Source: Methylocystis parvus OBBP (GTDB taxonomy: Bacteria > Pseudomonadota > Alphaproteobacteria > Rhizobiales > Beijerinckiaceae). Taken from it: a DNA stretch of 64,000 nucleotides. This document shows, piece after piece, positions 16,918 through 30,401 of this stretch. Within the stretch, counting starts at the first letter, position 1. Each line of letters starts with the position of its first letter. The notes under the pieces were generated by a model that saw nothing but the letters and a program-made list of their open reading frames with translations, did no database searches and was not told the DNA's origin. Both the position numbers and the translations under genes were made by a program. The stretch covers positions 3,804,001-3,868,000 of the forward strand of contig NZ_CP092968.1 of the NCBI RefSeq assembly GCF_027571405.1, read 5' to 3'.

Positions 16918-17951
16918 TATCTCAAAAACCCGACAATATCCTTCACAGCGTTCATATTCTCGCGGGCGATGGCGCGGGCGCGTTCGGAGCCGTCGCGCAG
17001 CACCCCGTCAATATAGCCTTCCTCGGCCTTGATGCGGCGCATTTCGGCGGTGATCGGAGAAAGCTTCGCGACGGAGAGATCCACGAGCGCGTTCTTGAAG
17101 GTCGAAAAATTCGCGCCGCCGAATTCGCCCAGCACATCGGCTTTCGCGCGCCCAGAGAGAGCGGCGAAAATGCCGATGAGATTATCCGCCTCAGGGCGCC
17201 CCTCCAGCCCCTTTTCGTCGGAGGGCAGGGGTTCGGGATCGGTTTTGGCCTTTTTCACCTTCGTCGCGATGGCGTCGGCGTCGTCGGAAAGATTGATGCG
17301 CGAATAATCGGAGGCGTCCGATTTCGACATTTTCTTCGTGCCGTCGCGCAGGCTCATCACGCGCGTCGCCGGGCCGGAGATCAGCGGCTCGGGCAGAGGG
17401 AAGAAAGCCTCGCCGAAACCATTTCGCTCGATCGAGGCGCTGAAATCATTGTTGAACTTTTGCGCGATGTCGCGCGCGAGCTCCAGATGCTGCTTCTGAT
17501 CGTCGCCGACCGGCACATGAGTCGCACGATAGATGAGAATATCGGCGGCCATCAGCACGGGATAGTCGAGAAGGCCGACGGAAGCGTTCTCGCGGTCCTT
17601 GCCGGCCTTGTCCTTGAACTGCGTCATGCGGTTGAGCCAGCCGATGCGGGCGACGCAATTCAAGACCCAGGCGAGCTCGGCGTGCTCGGGCACCTGGCTT
17701 TGATTGAAGACGATGTTCTTCTTGTGATCGATGCCGCAGGCCAGAAACGCCGCGGCGATCTCGCGGGTGTTGTTGCGCAGCTCGATCGGGTCCTGCGGCA
17801 CGGTGATGGCGTGCAGGTCGACGACGCAATAGAGGCAATCGAAGCTCTTCTGCAATTCGACGAATTTGACGATGGCGCCGAGATAATTGCCGAGATGCAG
17901 ATTGCCGGTGGACTGCACGCCGGAAAAGACGCGCTGCGGAAAATTGGACAT
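16917..17951 (-). CDS. trpS: Tryptophanyl-tRNA synthetase
   Basis: This 344-residue class I aminoacyl-tRNA synthetase charges tRNA-Trp. The HIGH-like motif is [10 protein letters not shown] near residue 15, and the KMSKS loop is [12 protein letters not shown] near residues 198-209. The DL.AIT segment after the first motif is typical of TrpRS. The ATG at 17951 ([11 protein letters not shown]) is the family start; a longer frame upstream is not protein-like. It stands alone on the minus strand, convergent with glcF, its last codons abutting the palindromic repeat. Confidence 0.96.
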   Translation of the reverse strand: MSNFPQRVFSGVQSTGNLHLGNYLGAIVKFVELQKSFDCLYCVVDLHAITVPQDPIELRNNTREIAAAFLACGIDHKKNIVFNQSQVPEHAELAWVLNCVARIGWLNRMTQFKDKAGKDRENASVGLLDYPVLMAADILIYRATHVPVGDDQKQHLELARDIAQKFNNDFSASIERNGFGEAFFPLPEPLISGPATRVMSLRDGTKKMSKSDASDYSRINLSDDADAIATKVKKAKTDPEPLPSDEKGLEGRPEADNLIGIFAALSGRAKADVLGEFGGANFSTFKNALVDLSVAKLSPITAEMRRIKAEEGYIDGVLRDGSERARAIARENMNAVKDIVGFLR

Positions 17952-18073
17952 GGGATGCGCCGTCGCGGGTTGAGGACTTTGGCGGCGGTTATGACAATGC
18001 CCGGCCTTCGGCGCAAGTGATTGACGGGGGCCGCCGCTGCTATACAATGTCTTTACAAGTGCCGAGGAACATA

Positions 18074-18367
18074 ATGGCTCAGGCGACAAAACGAAACGAA
18101 CTCTCCGGTCGTGGCCTCGTCAACGTCAGAATGGCTGCGGAGGACAGGAACATCATCGATCAGGCCGCCAGGATCGCCGGCAAGTCCCGTACGGAATTCA
18201 TGGTGGAAGCGGCGCGCCGCGCGGCGCAGGATACCGTGCTCGACGCCAATCTGATCGTTGTGGACGGCAAGACTTTCGAACAGTTTCGCGCAATATTCGA
18301 TGCGCCGGCGAAACCCAACGCCCATATTCAGAAACTCATGAATCTGAAGGCCCCGTGGGAGAGTTGA
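18074..18367 (+). CDS. DUF1778 antitoxin (TacA-like)
   Basis: This 97-residue protein is a ribbon-helix-helix antitoxin of the DUF1778/TacA family. The N-terminal [20 protein letters not shown] segment is the DNA-binding ribbon and first helix, followed by [16 protein letters not shown]. The tail should cover the toxin active site. The ATG at 18074 follows GAGGAAC. The stop lies 13 bp inside the following acetyltransferase gene, the usual arrangement for these pairs, which repress their own promoter. Confidence 0.88.
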   Translation: MAQATKRNELSGRGLVNVRMAAEDRNIIDQAARIAGKSRTEFMVEAARRAAQDTVLDANLIVVDGKTFEQFRAIFDAPAKPNAHIQKLMNLKAPWES

Positions 18368-18841
18368 CGCCGCTTTCGACGCCGGCGGCTCTCACCGATC
18401 GACATATCGCCGAATCTTTTGACTGCGGCGTCGCGGTATTGAACGACTGGCTACGCCGTCGCGCCATGCCGAACCAGCTCACCGGCGCCTCGCGCACTTT
18501 CGTCATATCTCGCGACGAGCGCGTCGTCGGCTATTATGCGCTGGCTGCTGGCGCGATCGCCTCGCATGAGGCGCCCAGCCGCCTCAGTCGCAACATGCCC
18601 GATCCAATCCCGGTTTTCATACTTGGGCGCCTCGCCGTCGACCGATCGGAACAGGGTCGCATGCTCGGTTCGCTACTCCTGCGCGACGCGATCATCCGAA
18701 CCCGCGCCGCCGCCGAATTCGGCGGCATTGCCGGGCTGCTCGTCCATGCGCTCTCAGTCGAGGCCAAGCGCTTCTATATGCATCGCGGTTTCGTTGAAAG
18801 CCCTTCAAGGCCCATGACTCTCCTCGCGCGGCTCAAGGACA

Positions 18842-18852
<11 letters not shown>
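18355..18852 (+). CDS. GNAT-family toxin (TacT-like acetyltransferase)
   Basis: This 165-residue GNAT acetyltransferase is of the TacT type, which blocks translation by acetylating the amino group of charged tRNA. Recognisable parts are [16 protein letters not shown] near residue 23, the substrate strand [12 protein letters not shown], the [17 protein letters not shown] acetyl-CoA region near residue 90, and the tyrosine in FYMHRGF near 140. It starts at a GTG overlapping the antitoxin gene. Its 3' end overlaps the convergent hslU gene by 11 bp, which suggests an insertion right against the hslU stop codon. Confidence 0.9.
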
Positions 18853-20143
<1,291 letters not shown>

Positions 20144-20707
20144 TTAGATTTTCTCCACCACGATATTGTGGTTCGTATAGACGCAGATGTCGGCGGCGAT
20201 GTTCATGGCGCGGCGCGCGATGGTCTCGGCGTCGGCCTCCGTGTCGATCAGCGCGCGGCCGGCGGCCAGCGCGTAATTGCCGCCCGAGCCGATGGCCGCC
20301 ACGGCGCCGCCCTCGGTCGTTTCCGGCTCCAGCACGTCGCCCGAGCCCGTCAGCACGAGCCCCACCTGCCGGTCGGCCACCAGCATCATGGCCTCCAGCC
20401 GGCGCAGATAGCGGTCCATGCGCCAGTCCTTGGCGAGTTCGACGCAGGCGCGGGTGAGCTGCCCCGGATATTGCTCGAGCTTGGTTTCGAGCCGCTCGAA
20501 CAGCGTGAAAGCGTCGGCCGTCGCGCCGGCGAAGCCCGCAATGACGTCGCCCTTGCCGAGCCGGCGCACCTTCTTGGCGTTGCCTTTCATGATCGTCTGG
20601 CCGAGGCTCACCTGGCCGTCGCCGGCGATGACCGTCTCGCCCTGCTTCTTCACCAATATGATTGTCGTCGCATGCATGAGGGGCGACTTTTCGCGATCGC
20701 TGTCCAT
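20144..20707 (-). CDS. hslV: HslV, proteolytic subunit of the HslUV protease
   Basis: This 187-residue N-terminal-nucleophile threonine protease forms a dodecamer capped by HslU. The catalytic threonine should be T14, the first of TTIILV, so a 13-residue propeptide must be removed. [13 protein letters not shown] and [14 protein letters not shown] are family signatures. The ATG at 20707 has GGAAAGGC just upstream. Only the stop/start junction separates it from hslU. Confidence 0.96.
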   Translation of the reverse strand: MDSDREKSPLMHATTIILVKKQGETVIAGDGQVSLGQTIMKGNAKKVRRLGKGDVIAGFAGATADAFTLFERLETKLEQYPGQLTRACVELAKDWRMDRYLRRLEAMMLVADRQVGLVLTGSGDVLEPETTEGGAVAAIGSGGNYALAAGRALIDTEADAETIARRAMNIAADICVYTNHNIVVEKI

Positions 20708-20735
20708 TTTGCCTTTCCGCGCAATTATGTGGCGG

Positions 20736-20764
20736 ATGTAGGGGCTTGGCGCGGCTTGAGCAAG
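20736..20764 (-). promoter_or_regulatory. Possible sigma-32 heat-shock promoter of hslVU
   Basis: On the minus strand CTTGCT (20764-20759) is followed after 14 bases by CCCCTACAT (20744-20736). This is close to the RpoH consensus CTTGAA-N13/15-CCCCATNT, although the -10 is interrupted by one base. It lies about 30 bp before the hslV ATG, and hslVU is a known heat-shock operon. Confidence 0.4.
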
Positions 20765-20964
20765 GGCGGTTATGACGCGCGGCTCATCGTCCAGGGAGTG
20801 GAGGCGGCGCAATCGCGATATTGGGCCTTGCTCCCCGCCAGACGCCGCTTCGCGGCGCAATCCTCCCCGCGAGGAGGAGGGATTGGGCGCATGTCGCAGC
20901 GTTGTCGACGATCGCCGCGCCTCTTCGCCGCAGCCTCGACCGCCTCGCTTCAGCGCGGGAACCT

Positions 20965-20992
20965 CTTCAACTCCCGGTCGGCCTCCCCATAT
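20965..20992 (+). promoter_or_regulatory. Probable sigma-32 heat-shock promoter of clpB
   Basis: CTTCAA at 20965-20970 and CCCCATAT at 20985-20992 are separated by 14 bases. This matches the RpoH consensus (CTTGAA, 13-15 bases, CCCCATNT) with one mismatch. It lies 93 bp before the clpB ATG and points towards it. Confidence 0.6.
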
Positions 20993-21085
20993 CGCTCATG
21001 AAGGGCCGCCGAAAGGGGCCGGATTCCATGACGCTGGGCGCGCCGCTCGTGACGAGGGCCGCCGTGCAGGTCGAGAGGGGAAGAT

Positions 21086-23713
<2,628 letters not shown>

Positions 23714-23715
23714 GT

Positions 23716-23738
23716 CGGAGGGGGCGCAGCCCCCTCCG
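23716..23738. terminator. GC-rich hairpin between clpB and the antiporter gene
   Basis: GGAGGGGGC at 23717-23725 pairs with GCCCCCTCC at 23729-23737 around a 3-base loop, extended by C16/G38. It lies 3 bp after the clpB stop codon, without a T-run, so termination could be in either direction and weak. Confidence 0.6.
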
Positions 23739-23759
23739 CATCCCTTTGCAGGGCGCGCC

Positions 23760-25370
23760 CTATCCCATCCTCTCATTTCTTCTGTTCAAGACGTCCGCCT
23801 CGCGCAGATCCAGCTCGCGCTCGATGCGGCGTCTCGCTTCGTCCTTGAGTTCGCCGCTTCGCAACAGGCCGTTGACGAAATCGCGCTCGACCTCGATCAG
23901 CGTCAGATCGAGGTCGTCATGCAGCTCGATCAGCGCGCGGCGGTCCTCGTCGGCGTCGCATTTCATGCGGATGCGCGTCGCGAAATAGTCGAGCTGGCTG
24001 CGCAGCGAGAGCAGCGCCTCCCGCGGAATGTCGCGCTCCTGCGCGAGCGCGTCGAGCCGCGCCGAAGACGCTTCGATCGCGTTCTGGCGCGCGTAGAATT
24101 CTTCGGCGCGATCGGCGCGGCGTTCTTCCCTGCCGAGGCGCGCGAGGCCCAGTTTGCGGATGACCCAAGGCAGCATTGCGCCCTGAAAGACGAATGTCGC
24201 CATCACCACCACGAAGGCGAGAAAGAAAATCTGTTCGCGATAGGGAAAGGCCGCGCCGCTCGCCGTCGTCATGGGGATGGCGAGCGCCGCGGCGAGCGAG
24301 ACGATGCCGCGCACGCCGGTGAAGGCGATGACGAAAGGATAGGTCCAGGGCGGCGAGGGATCGCGTTTCGCGAGCGACGCGCTGAGCCAGCGCGGCAGAT
24401 AGGTCATGGGATAGATCCAGACGAAGCGCGCGACGATCACGACCGCGACGACAAGCGCCGCCGACGCCCAGAACTGCGTCAACACGCCGTTGCGCAAAGT
24501 TGCGGCGAGCGCCTGCGCCTGCAGGCCCGTGAAAATGAAGACGAGCCCCTCGATGAGATAGGTCACGAACTCCCAGAAGAACACGCCCTGAATGCGCGTC
24601 TCCGCGCTGATGAGGCGCGGGCCGTTCCAGCTGATGTAGAGGCCGGTCGCGACCGTCGCGATGACGCCGGAGCCGCCGAGATGTTCCGGCGGCCAATAAG
24701 CGAGGAAAGGCGTGACGAGCGAGAGCACCATTTCGATCCGCGGATCGTCCATGAAGCGTCGCAGCCGCAGCATCATCCAGCCGACGCCGACGCCCCAGCA
24801 CAATTCGCCGACGACGATCGCCACGAATGTTTCGCTCGCCTGCGCCAGGGAAAAGGCGCCCACGCTTACCGCCGCGACCGCGAAGCGATAAAGGACGAGC
24901 GCGGTTGCATCATTGGCGAGACCCTCGCCTTCCAGAATGACGAGAATGCGCCGCGGCAATTGCATGCGCCGCGCAATGGCGAGCGGCGCCACGGCGTCGG
25001 GCGGCGAGACGACGGCGCCGAGCACGAAGCCGGCGGCCCAGGGCCAGCCGAGAAGAAAATGCATCGCGGCGGCGACCGAGATGGTGGTGAAGACGACGCA
25101 TCCGATCGCGAGCAGCAGGATCGGCCGCAGATTGAACTGGAATTCTCGCCAGCTCATGGCGATGGCCGAGACGTAGATCACCGGCGGCAGCACGAAGAGC
25201 AGCACGATTTCCGGTTCGAGCTGCAGCGGCGGAACGCCGGGTAGCAGAGCGAGAACGACGCCCGCCGCGACAAGCAGAACGGGCGGCGCGAAATTGAGCC
25301 GAGCGGCGGCGAACACGACGACCGCCACGACGGTAAGGAGAAAAACCAGCGTCTGCAGGGTTTCGGTCAT
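23760..25370 (-). CDS. CPA1-family Na+/H+ antiporter
   Basis: This 536-residue integral membrane protein exchanges Na+ (or K+) for protons across the inner membrane. About twelve hydrophobic segments fill residues 5-410. The SPPDAVAPLAIARRM segment near 128 corresponds to the ion-binding SP(T/P)DxVA signature, and GLANDATALVLYR near 155 and TGVRGIVSLAAALAIP near 350 are also typical. The last 120 residues are a charged, probably helical cytoplasmic tail. The ATG at 25370 was chosen because the family begins at the first transmembrane helix; the frame upstream runs through a repeat element. It stands alone between clpB and coaA. Confidence 0.88.
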   Translation of the reverse strand: MTETLQTLVFLLTVVAVVVFAAARLNFAPPVLLVAAGVVLALLPGVPPLQLEPEIVLLFVLPPVIYVSAIAMSWREFQFNLRPILLLAIGCVVFTTISVAAAMHFLLGWPWAAGFVLGAVVSPPDAVAPLAIARRMQLPRRILVILEGEGLANDATALVLYRFAVAAVSVGAFSLAQASETFVAIVVGELCWGVGVGWMMLRLRRFMDDPRIEMVLSLVTPFLAYWPPEHLGGSGVIATVATGLYISWNGPRLISAETRIQGVFFWEFVTYLIEGLVFIFTGLQAQALAATLRNGVLTQFWASAALVVAVVIVARFVWIYPMTYLPRWLSASLAKRDPSPPWTYPFVIAFTGVRGIVSLAAALAIPMTTASGAAFPYREQIFFLAFVVVMATFVFQGAMLPWVIRKLGLARLGREERRADRAEEFYARQNAIEASSARLDALAQERDIPREALLSLRSQLDYFATRIRMKCDADEDRRALIELHDDLDLTLIEVERDFVNGLLRSGELKDEARRRIERELDLREADVLNRRNERMG

Positions 25371-25406
25371 GCGCTCAGCCTTCGATCCGGCGGCGCGGGC
25401 GCGCCT

Positions 25407-25584
25407 ATAATTTCCGCAGCGCAGTTTTATGCCCCCTCTCCCCGCATGCGGGGAGAGGGCAGGGGTGAGGGGCAAAGCGACCGCGAATCGCCCAATCGTT
25501 CGAGCAGCGGACGCCCTGCCCCTCACCCTCGCTTCGCTCGACCTCTCCCCGCATGCGGGGAGAGGTTCATAATTTCCGCAGCGC
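25407..25584. repeat. Inverted-repeat element flanked by a 16-bp direct repeat
   Basis: Two copies of a palindrome CCTCTCCCCGCATGCGGGGAGAGG lie at about 25435-25458 and 25542-25565, flanking a second inverted pair (GCAGGGGTGAGGGGC near 25459 and GCCCTGCCCCTCACCCTC near 25513). Outside the element the 16-base sequence ATAATTTCCGCAGCGC occurs at 25407-25422 and again at 25569-25584. The second copy is the genuine 3' end of coaA. This looks like a mobile or recombining palindromic element with a duplicated target. Confidence 0.8.
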
Positions 25585-26526
25585 CACTTCCTCGATCTTG
25601 TGATCCGCGCCCTTGGTCAGAATCAGGCTCGCCCTCGGCCGCGTCGGCGCAATGTTGCTGCGTAGATTTTCGAGATTGATGCGCGTCCAGATGTTTTTCG
25701 CGACGCGCACCGTTTCCTCATCCGAAAGATCGGCGTATTTGCGAAAATAGGAGCGCGGGTCCTTGAAGGCGGTCTCTCGCAGACGAAGGAAACGCTCGAC
25801 ATACCACCGCTCCAACTGCTCCTCGCTCGCGTCGAGATAGACGGAGAAGTCGAAAAAGTCGGAGACGAAGGGGATCTCTTTCGGCTGGCGCGAGGGGCGC
25901 GCGGCGAGAACGTTCACGCCTTCGACGATGAGAATGTCGGGGCCGTCGACGCAGGTCGTCTCGTTCGGCACGACGTCATAGACGAGATGCGAATAGACCG
26001 GCGCGCAGACATGGCGCTGACCCGCTTTGACGGCGGAGAGGAAGCGCAGCAGCGACTTGTTGTCGTAGCTTTCGGGAAAACCCTTCTTCTCCATCAGGCC
26101 TTCGCGTTCGAGCGCGGCGTTGGGGAGAAGGAAACCGTCGGTCGTGATGAGCTCGACTTTCGGCGTATTGGGCCAGCGCGACAGCATCGCCTTGAGGATG
26201 CGCGCCGTCGTGGATTTGCCCACCGCGACGGAGCCCGCGACGCCGATAATGTAAGGCACCTTGCCGTCTTCCGCGCCGAGAAAGCGCTGCGTCGCCTTGA
26301 AGAGGCCTTGCGTCGCCGCGACGTAGAGCGCGAGCAGGCGCGAGAGCGGCAGATAGATTTCGATGACTTCCTCAAGCGAGATCGGATCGCCGACTGATTT
26401 CAGCCGGGTCAGATCGTCGAGCGTCAAGGTCAGCGGCGTGTCGGCGCGAAGCGACGCCCATTCGGCGCGCGTGAAACGGCGATAGGGCGAGATCAGGCCG
26501 TTCTCCTGCGCGGCGGCGTCGTTCAT
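25567..26526 (-). CDS. coaA: Type I pantothenate kinase
   Basis: This 319-residue kinase phosphorylates pantothenate, the first step of coenzyme A synthesis. The P-loop [12 protein letters not shown] is near residues 98-109. Further family segments are [12 protein letters not shown] near 130 and [14 protein letters not shown] near 265. The ATG at 26526 overlaps the hisE stop codon by 4 bp, so it is the last gene of the his operon, an arrangement common in Rhizobiales. The longer frame upstream runs antisense-like through hisE and is not real. Feedback inhibition by CoA is known for this family. Confidence 0.96.
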   Translation of the reverse strand: MNDAAAQENGLISPYRRFTRAEWASLRADTPLTLTLDDLTRLKSVGDPISLEEVIEIYLPLSRLLALYVAATQGLFKATQRFLGAEDGKVPYIIGVAGSVAVGKSTTARILKAMLSRWPNTPKVELITTDGFLLPNAALEREGLMEKKGFPESYDNKSLLRFLSAVKAGQRHVCAPVYSHLVYDVVPNETTCVDGPDILIVEGVNVLAARPSRQPKEIPFVSDFFDFSVYLDASEEQLERWYVERFLRLRETAFKDPRSYFRKYADLSDEETVRVAKNIWTRINLENLRSNIAPTRPRASLILTKGADHKIEEVALRKL

Positions 26527-26846
26527 TTCGGCGCTCCGCGCGCCGCCTTCTCGGCAAGTCCGGATTGCGACGTCCGCCGGCCGAGTTCGGCGACGACGTC
26601 GGCAAGCGCGACATTGCGCGCTTCGAGCAGCACGAGAAGATGATAGAGCACGTCGGCGGCTTCGCTGGTCAGCGCCTTGTCGTCGCCCTCCATCGCGGCG
26701 ATGACGGCTTCGAAGGCTTCTTCTCCGAATTTCTTCGAAATGCGCGGCACGCCCGCGTCGAAAAGCTGCTTCGTGTAAGAACTGGAAGCGCTGTCGCCGC
26801 GGCGCGATTTGATGAGCGCGGCGAGATCGTCGAGGGTGAAGGTCAT
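26523..26846 (-). CDS. hisE: Phosphoribosyl-ATP diphosphatase HisE
   Basis: This 107-residue MazG-like all-alpha pyrophosphatase removes diphosphate from phosphoribosyl-ATP in the second step of histidine synthesis. The metal-binding helix pair is visible as [15 protein letters not shown] (near residues 38-52) and [15 protein letters not shown] (near 62-76). It is a stand-alone HisE, not fused to HisI. It is separated from hisF by 142 bp holding an inverted-repeat element, yet is in the same orientation and overlaps coaA by 4 bp. Confidence 0.95.
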   Translation of the reverse strand: MTFTLDDLAALIKSRRGDSASSSYTKQLFDAGVPRISKKFGEEAFEAVIAAMEGDDKALTSEAADVLYHLLVLLEARNVALADVVAELGRRTSQSGLAEKAARGAPK

Positions 26847-26876
26847 CGGCGGACTCCATGCCGAGCGCGTGGCGAC

Positions 26877-26967
26877 CCCCACCCGAACCCTCCCCCTTTC
26901 AGGGGGAGGGAGCGCGGATCGACGTGTTCGTTCCCTCCCCCTGAAAGGGGGAGGGCCAGGGAGGGGG
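26877..26967. repeat. Inverted repeat between hisF and hisE
   Basis: A 23-bp arm CCCTCCCCCTTTCAGGGGGAGGG-type sequence at 26888-26910 is repeated as its exact reverse complement at 26933-26955. Each arm is itself nearly self-complementary, so several hairpins can form in the transcript between hisF and hisE. Short CCC/GGG-rich flanks extend the symmetry. Confidence 0.8.
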
Positions 26968-26988
26968 GCCGCTGCAAATTGGAAGCCA

Positions 26989-27768
26989 TCATCCCGCCGC
27001 CTCCAGCCCGTCGAGCCGCATCGGCAGCCCTGCGGCGGCCATGTGGCGCTTCGCCTGCGGGATCGAATATTCGCCGAAGTGAAAGATGGACGCGGCAAGC
27101 ACGGCGGTCGCGTGTCCCTCCCGAATGCCCGCGACGAGATGGTCGAGATTGCCGACGCCGCCCGAAGCGATGACCGGAACCGTCACGGCGTCCGCCACCG
27201 CGCGCGTCAGCGCGATGTCGAAGCCGATCTTCGCGCCGTCGCGATCCATGGAGGTGAGCAGGATTTCTCCCGCCCCGAGCGCCGTCACCTCCCGGGCGTA
27301 ATCGACGGCGTCGACGCCGGTCGAGCGGCGGCCGCCATGGGTGAAGATTTCCCATTTGTCCGGCCCGGTCCGTTTCGCGTCGATGGCGACGACGATGCAT
27401 TGCGAACCGAATTTCTCCGACGCGTCGCGAACGAATTGCCGGTTCGACACGGCGGCCGTGTTGATCGAGGCCTTGTCGGCGCCGGCGAGCAGCAGATTGC
27501 GGATGTCGTCCAATGTGCGCACGCCGCCGCCGACGGTGAGCGGCATGAAGCAGGCTTCCGCCGTGCGCTGCACGACGTCGAGCAGAATGCCGCGATTTTC
27601 ATGGCTCGCGGTGATGTCGAGAAAGCACAGTTCGTCGGCGCCGGCGGCGTCATAGGCGATGGCGCATTCGACCGGATCGCCGGCGTCGCGCAGATCGACG
27701 AAATTGACGCCCTTGACGACGCGGCCCTCCTTCACGTCGAGGCAGGGAATGACGCGGGCTTTGAGCAT
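26989..27768 (-). CDS. hisF: Imidazole glycerol phosphate synthase cyclase subunit HisF
   Basis: This 259-residue (beta/alpha)8 barrel uses ammonia from HisH to convert PRFAR into imidazole glycerol phosphate and AICAR. The catalytic aspartates are recognisable in [14 protein letters not shown] (D at residue 11) and in [11 protein letters not shown] (around residue 175). Phosphate-binding loops are LTVGGGVRT and IASGGVGN. The ATG at 27768 gives the family start [11 protein letters not shown]. The repeats on both sides of the gene separate it from hisA and hisE within the same operon. Confidence 0.97.
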   Translation of the reverse strand: MLKARVIPCLDVKEGRVVKGVNFVDLRDAGDPVECAIAYDAAGADELCFLDITASHENRGILLDVVQRTAEACFMPLTVGGGVRTLDDIRNLLLAGADKASINTAAVSNRQFVRDASEKFGSQCIVVAIDAKRTGPDKWEIFTHGGRRSTGVDAVDYAREVTALGAGEILLTSMDRDGAKIGFDIALTRAVADAVTVPVIASGGVGNLDHLVAGIREGHATAVLAASIFHFGEYSIPQAKRHMAAAGLPMRLDGLEAAG

Positions 27769-27816
27769 CAGGCGATCTCGTCCGTGCGAATGGCGATCCG
27801 CTTCGTGCGCGCCCAT

Positions 27817-27944
27817 ACCTCCCCTTTACGGGGAGGTCGGCGGCCGAAGGCCGACGGGTGGGGTTCGTGCGGCAATAGCAATGATGAGGGCCGGATCCCA
27901 CCCGGTCCCGCAAGGCGGGACCACCCTCCCCGTAAAGGGGAGGG
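27817..27944. repeat. Inverted-repeat element between hisA and hisF
   Basis: CCTCCCCTTTACGGGGAGG at 27818-27836 is answered by its exact reverse complement near 27925-27943. Inside lie two further hairpins: GGCCGAAGGCC-type near 27840 and GGTCCCGCAAGGCGGGACC at 27904-27922. The interior also carries an inverted CCCACC/GGTGGG pair. It fills most of the 205-bp gap between hisA and hisF. Confidence 0.8.
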
Positions 27945-27973
27945 ATTTGCCCGCGAGCGGCGCGCAGGAAGCG

Positions 27974-28711
27974 TCATTGCGCCCGCGCCTTCCTGATCAG
28001 CGCCAGCGCCTCGGCCGGATCGAGCCGCCCGTCATACAATGCGCGGCCGGTGATCGCGCCGGCGAGCTTGGCGCAGTCGGGCTGCACGAGGCGCTCAATG
28101 TCGGCGAGCGAGGCGAGGCCGCCGGAGGCGATGACGGGAATCGTCAGCGCATTGGCGAGCGCCAGCGTCTGCTCGATATTGAGCCCCGTGAGAACGCCGT
28201 CGCGCGAAATGTCGGTGTAGATGATCGCCGCGACGCCCGCATCCTCGAAGCTCTTGCCGAGATCGAGCGCGGACATGCGCGTCGTGCGCGCCCAGCCGTC
28301 GACGGCGACCATGCCTTCCTTCGCGTCGATGCCCACAGCGACGCGGCCGGGATAGATGCGCGCGGCTTCGCGCACGAAGGAGGGGTCTTTCACCGCCGCC
28401 GTGCCGATGATGGCGCGCGTCACGCCTTTGTCGAGCCAGCCGGCGAGCGTGCGCATGTCGCGAATGCCGCCCCCGAGCTGCACCGGAATCGTCAGCGCGG
28501 CGAGAATGGATTCGACGGCCTCAGCATTGCGCGGCGCGCCGGCGAAGGCGCCGTCGAGATCGACGACATGCAGATATTCGAAGCCTTGCGCCTCGAAGGC
28601 GCGCGCCTGTTTGGCGGGATCGTCGTTGAAGACGGTGGCGCGGTCCATGTCGCCCTGGGCGAGGCGGACGCACTGGCCTTCCTTCAGATCGATCGCGGGA
28701 AAGAGAATCAC
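27974..28711 (-). CDS. hisA: Phosphoribosylformimino-AICAR ribotide isomerase HisA
   Basis: This 245-residue (beta/alpha)8 isomerase performs the Amadori rearrangement of ProFAR to PRFAR in histidine synthesis. The catalytic aspartates lie in [15 protein letters not shown] (near residue 8) and [12 protein letters not shown] (near 130). LGGGIRD and VIASGGLAS bind phosphate. The start is GTG at 28711, sharing GTGA with the stop codon of hisH; no ATG fits the family start. The overlap points to translational coupling. A 205-bp repeat-bearing gap separates it from hisF. Confidence 0.95.
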   Translation of the reverse strand: MILFPAIDLKEGQCVRLAQGDMDRATVFNDDPAKQARAFEAQGFEYLHVVDLDGAFAGAPRNAEAVESILAALTIPVQLGGGIRDMRTLAGWLDKGVTRAIIGTAAVKDPSFVREAARIYPGRVAVGIDAKEGMVAVDGWARTTRMSALDLGKSFEDAGVAAIIYTDISRDGVLTGLNIEQTLALANALTIPVIASGGLASLADIERLVQPDCAKLAGAITGRALYDGRLDPAEALALIRKARAQ

Positions 28712-29358
28712 GGACGCCACCTCAGGAAATTGGCGATGAGCGCGAGGCCGAGCCTCTGGCTCTTTTCGGGATGGAACTGCACGCCGACGAGATTGTCGCG
28801 CGCGACGGACGCGGTGAGCGGCGCGCCGTAATCGGTCGTCGCGAGCACATTGGCGGGCTCGGCCGCCGCCAGATGGTAGGAGTGCACGAAATAGGCGTGC
28901 AGGCCCTTCTCGCCCGTCGGAACGCCGGCGAAGACGGGATGTTCGCGCGCAAGCGTCAGCGTGTTCCAGCCCATATGCGGAATTTTGAGCGAAGGGTCCT
29001 TGGGCTCGATCGCCACGACGTCGCCGCGGATCCAGCCGAGGCCCGCCGTCTCGCCATGTTCGAGTCCGCGCGCGGCCATGAGCTGCATGCCGACGCAGAT
29101 GCCGAGGAACGGCCGGCCGCGCTTGATCGCGACCTCCTGAAGCGCGTCGTAGAGGCCCGGCAAAGCAAGCAGACCGCCGCGGCAATCGGCGAAGGCGCCG
29201 ACGCCCGGCAGCACCACGCGGTCGGCGTTGCGAACCGCGTCGGGCTCGTTCGTCACGCTGATCGCGCCGTCCAGCTCCGCTTCGCGCGCGGCGCGTTCAA
29301 AGGCCTTCTGCGCGGAATGCAGATTGCCGGAGCCGTAATCGATGATGACTGTCGTCAA
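28708..29358 (-). CDS. hisH: Imidazole glycerol phosphate synthase glutaminase subunit HisH
   Basis: This 216-residue class I glutamine amidotransferase supplies ammonia to HisF. The nucleophile cysteine is in LGICVGMQL (near residue 87), and the His-Glu pair is in VQFHPEKSQ near residue 195. The N-terminus [12 protein letters not shown] is typical. Its ATG overlaps the stop codon of the DUF2628 gene by 4 bp, and its stop overlaps the hisA GTG start. Confidence 0.97.
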   Translation of the reverse strand: MTTVIIDYGSGNLHSAQKAFERAAREAELDGAISVTNEPDAVRNADRVVLPGVGAFADCRGGLLALPGLYDALQEVAIKRGRPFLGICVGMQLMAARGLEHGETAGLGWIRGDVVAIEPKDPSLKIPHMGWNTLTLAREHPVFAGVPTGEKGLHAYFVHSYHLAAAEPANVLATTDYGAPLTASVARDNLVGVQFHPEKSQRLGLALIANFLRWRP

Positions 29359-29762
29359 GCGCCGCTCTCCGCGGGAAGCGTTTTCAGGGAGGCGGCGCGC
29401 AAGCGGCCGAAATAGACCTCCTCCGCTTCGTCCTCATTGTCGGCGATCACCACGTCGCCCTCGGCATAGCCTCGCCTCTGCAAGGACCATGCGAGAAGCC
29501 GGTCGCCCTCGAAGCCGAGGATGAGGGCGCTGGCCATGCCCAGAAAGGACATGGCGTCCTTGTTCATCTTGAAGACATAGCCCCCCACGCCGATGACGAC
29601 GAGCAGCAGCGTCCAGCCGACAGCCGCGAGCCAGGCGCGCTTCCACAACAGCCAGAAAGGGCCGAAGGCGAAAGCGGGAAAGGAAAAGCCCTCGCGCAGA
29701 AATCGAATCTTCTCCGGCTCGGAGACGCCGGCGGGCGGCAGGTGAACTGTGAAGACGGCCAT
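29355..29762 (-). CDS. DUF2628 domain-containing membrane protein
   Basis: This 135-residue protein carries a DUF2628 region with two predicted membrane segments (about residues 42-63 and 70-85) after an aromatic [17 protein letters not shown] motif. The C-terminus is acidic. The function is unknown. The gene sits between hisB and hisH in many Rhizobiales his operons and here overlaps hisH by 4 bp, so it is co-transcribed with histidine genes. That it takes part in histidine synthesis is not shown by anything in the sequence. Confidence 0.85.
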   Translation of the reverse strand: MAVFTVHLPPAGVSEPEKIRFLREGFSFPAFAFGPFWLLWKRAWLAAVGWTLLLVVIGVGGYVFKMNKDAMSFLGMASALILGFEGDRLLAWSLQRRGYAEGDVVIADNEDEAEEVYFGRLRAASLKTLPAESGA

Positions 29763-29804
29763 GGGCTTTTCCCTCCTCGTCTGGACTCTCGGCCGGCCGC
29801 CGGA

Positions 29805-30401
29805 TCAGGCGGTCAGCGTGCCCTTGGTGGAGGGCGCCTCGCCCTGGACGCGGCGCGGGTCGATTGCGACCGCCTTGCCGAAGGCGCGGGCGAAACCCTT
29901 GAAGGCGCTTTCGGCGATATGATGGCTGTTCACGCCCTTGAGGCTGTCTATATGCAGCCCGATGCGCGCCTGCATGGCGAATGCCTGGAAGAATTCGCGC
30001 ATCAGCTCCGTGTCGAATTCGCCGATGCGCTCGGCGGGAAAGGTCACGTCATAGACGAGATAGGGGCGGCCCGACACGTCGATCACGACGCGGGTCAGCG
30101 CCTCGTCCAGCGGCACATGGGCGTCGCCATAGCGGGCGATGCCCTTGCGGTCGCCAAGCGCCTTGTCGACGGCCTGTCCGAGCGCGAGGCCGACATCCTC
30201 CACCGTGTGGTGGCCGTCAATGTGCAGGTCGCCCTTGGCCAGCACCGTCAGATCGAGCGGCGCGTGGCGGGCGATCTGATCGAGCATATGGTCGAAAAAG
30301 CCGATTCCCGTCGAAATGTCGGATTTGCCAGCGCCGTCGAGATCGACGGCGACGGCGATCGCGGTTTCCTTGGTGTCGCGCTCGATCCTGGCGCTGCGCA
30401 T
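29805..30401 (-). CDS. hisB: Imidazoleglycerol-phosphate dehydratase HisB
   Basis: This 198-residue monofunctional Mn-dependent dehydratase makes imidazole acetol phosphate in histidine synthesis. The two metal-binding motifs are visible as [13 protein letters not shown] plus [10 protein letters not shown] (residues 35-70), and a later [16 protein letters not shown] (near 155). It lacks the phosphatase domain of the enterobacterial fusion. The ATG at 30401 ([13 protein letters not shown]) is the family start. It is the first gene of the his operon; no attenuator with histidine codons was seen in the 192 bp upstream. Confidence 0.97.
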   Translation of the reverse strand: MRSARIERDTKETAIAVAVDLDGAGKSDISTGIGFFDHMLDQIARHAPLDLTVLAKGDLHIDGHHTVEDVGLALGQAVDKALGDRKGIARYGDAHVPLDEALTRVVIDVSGRPYLVYDVTFPAERIGEFDTELMREFFQAFAMQARIGLHIDSLKGVNSHHIAESAFKGFARAFGKAVAIDPRRVQGEAPSTKGTLTA

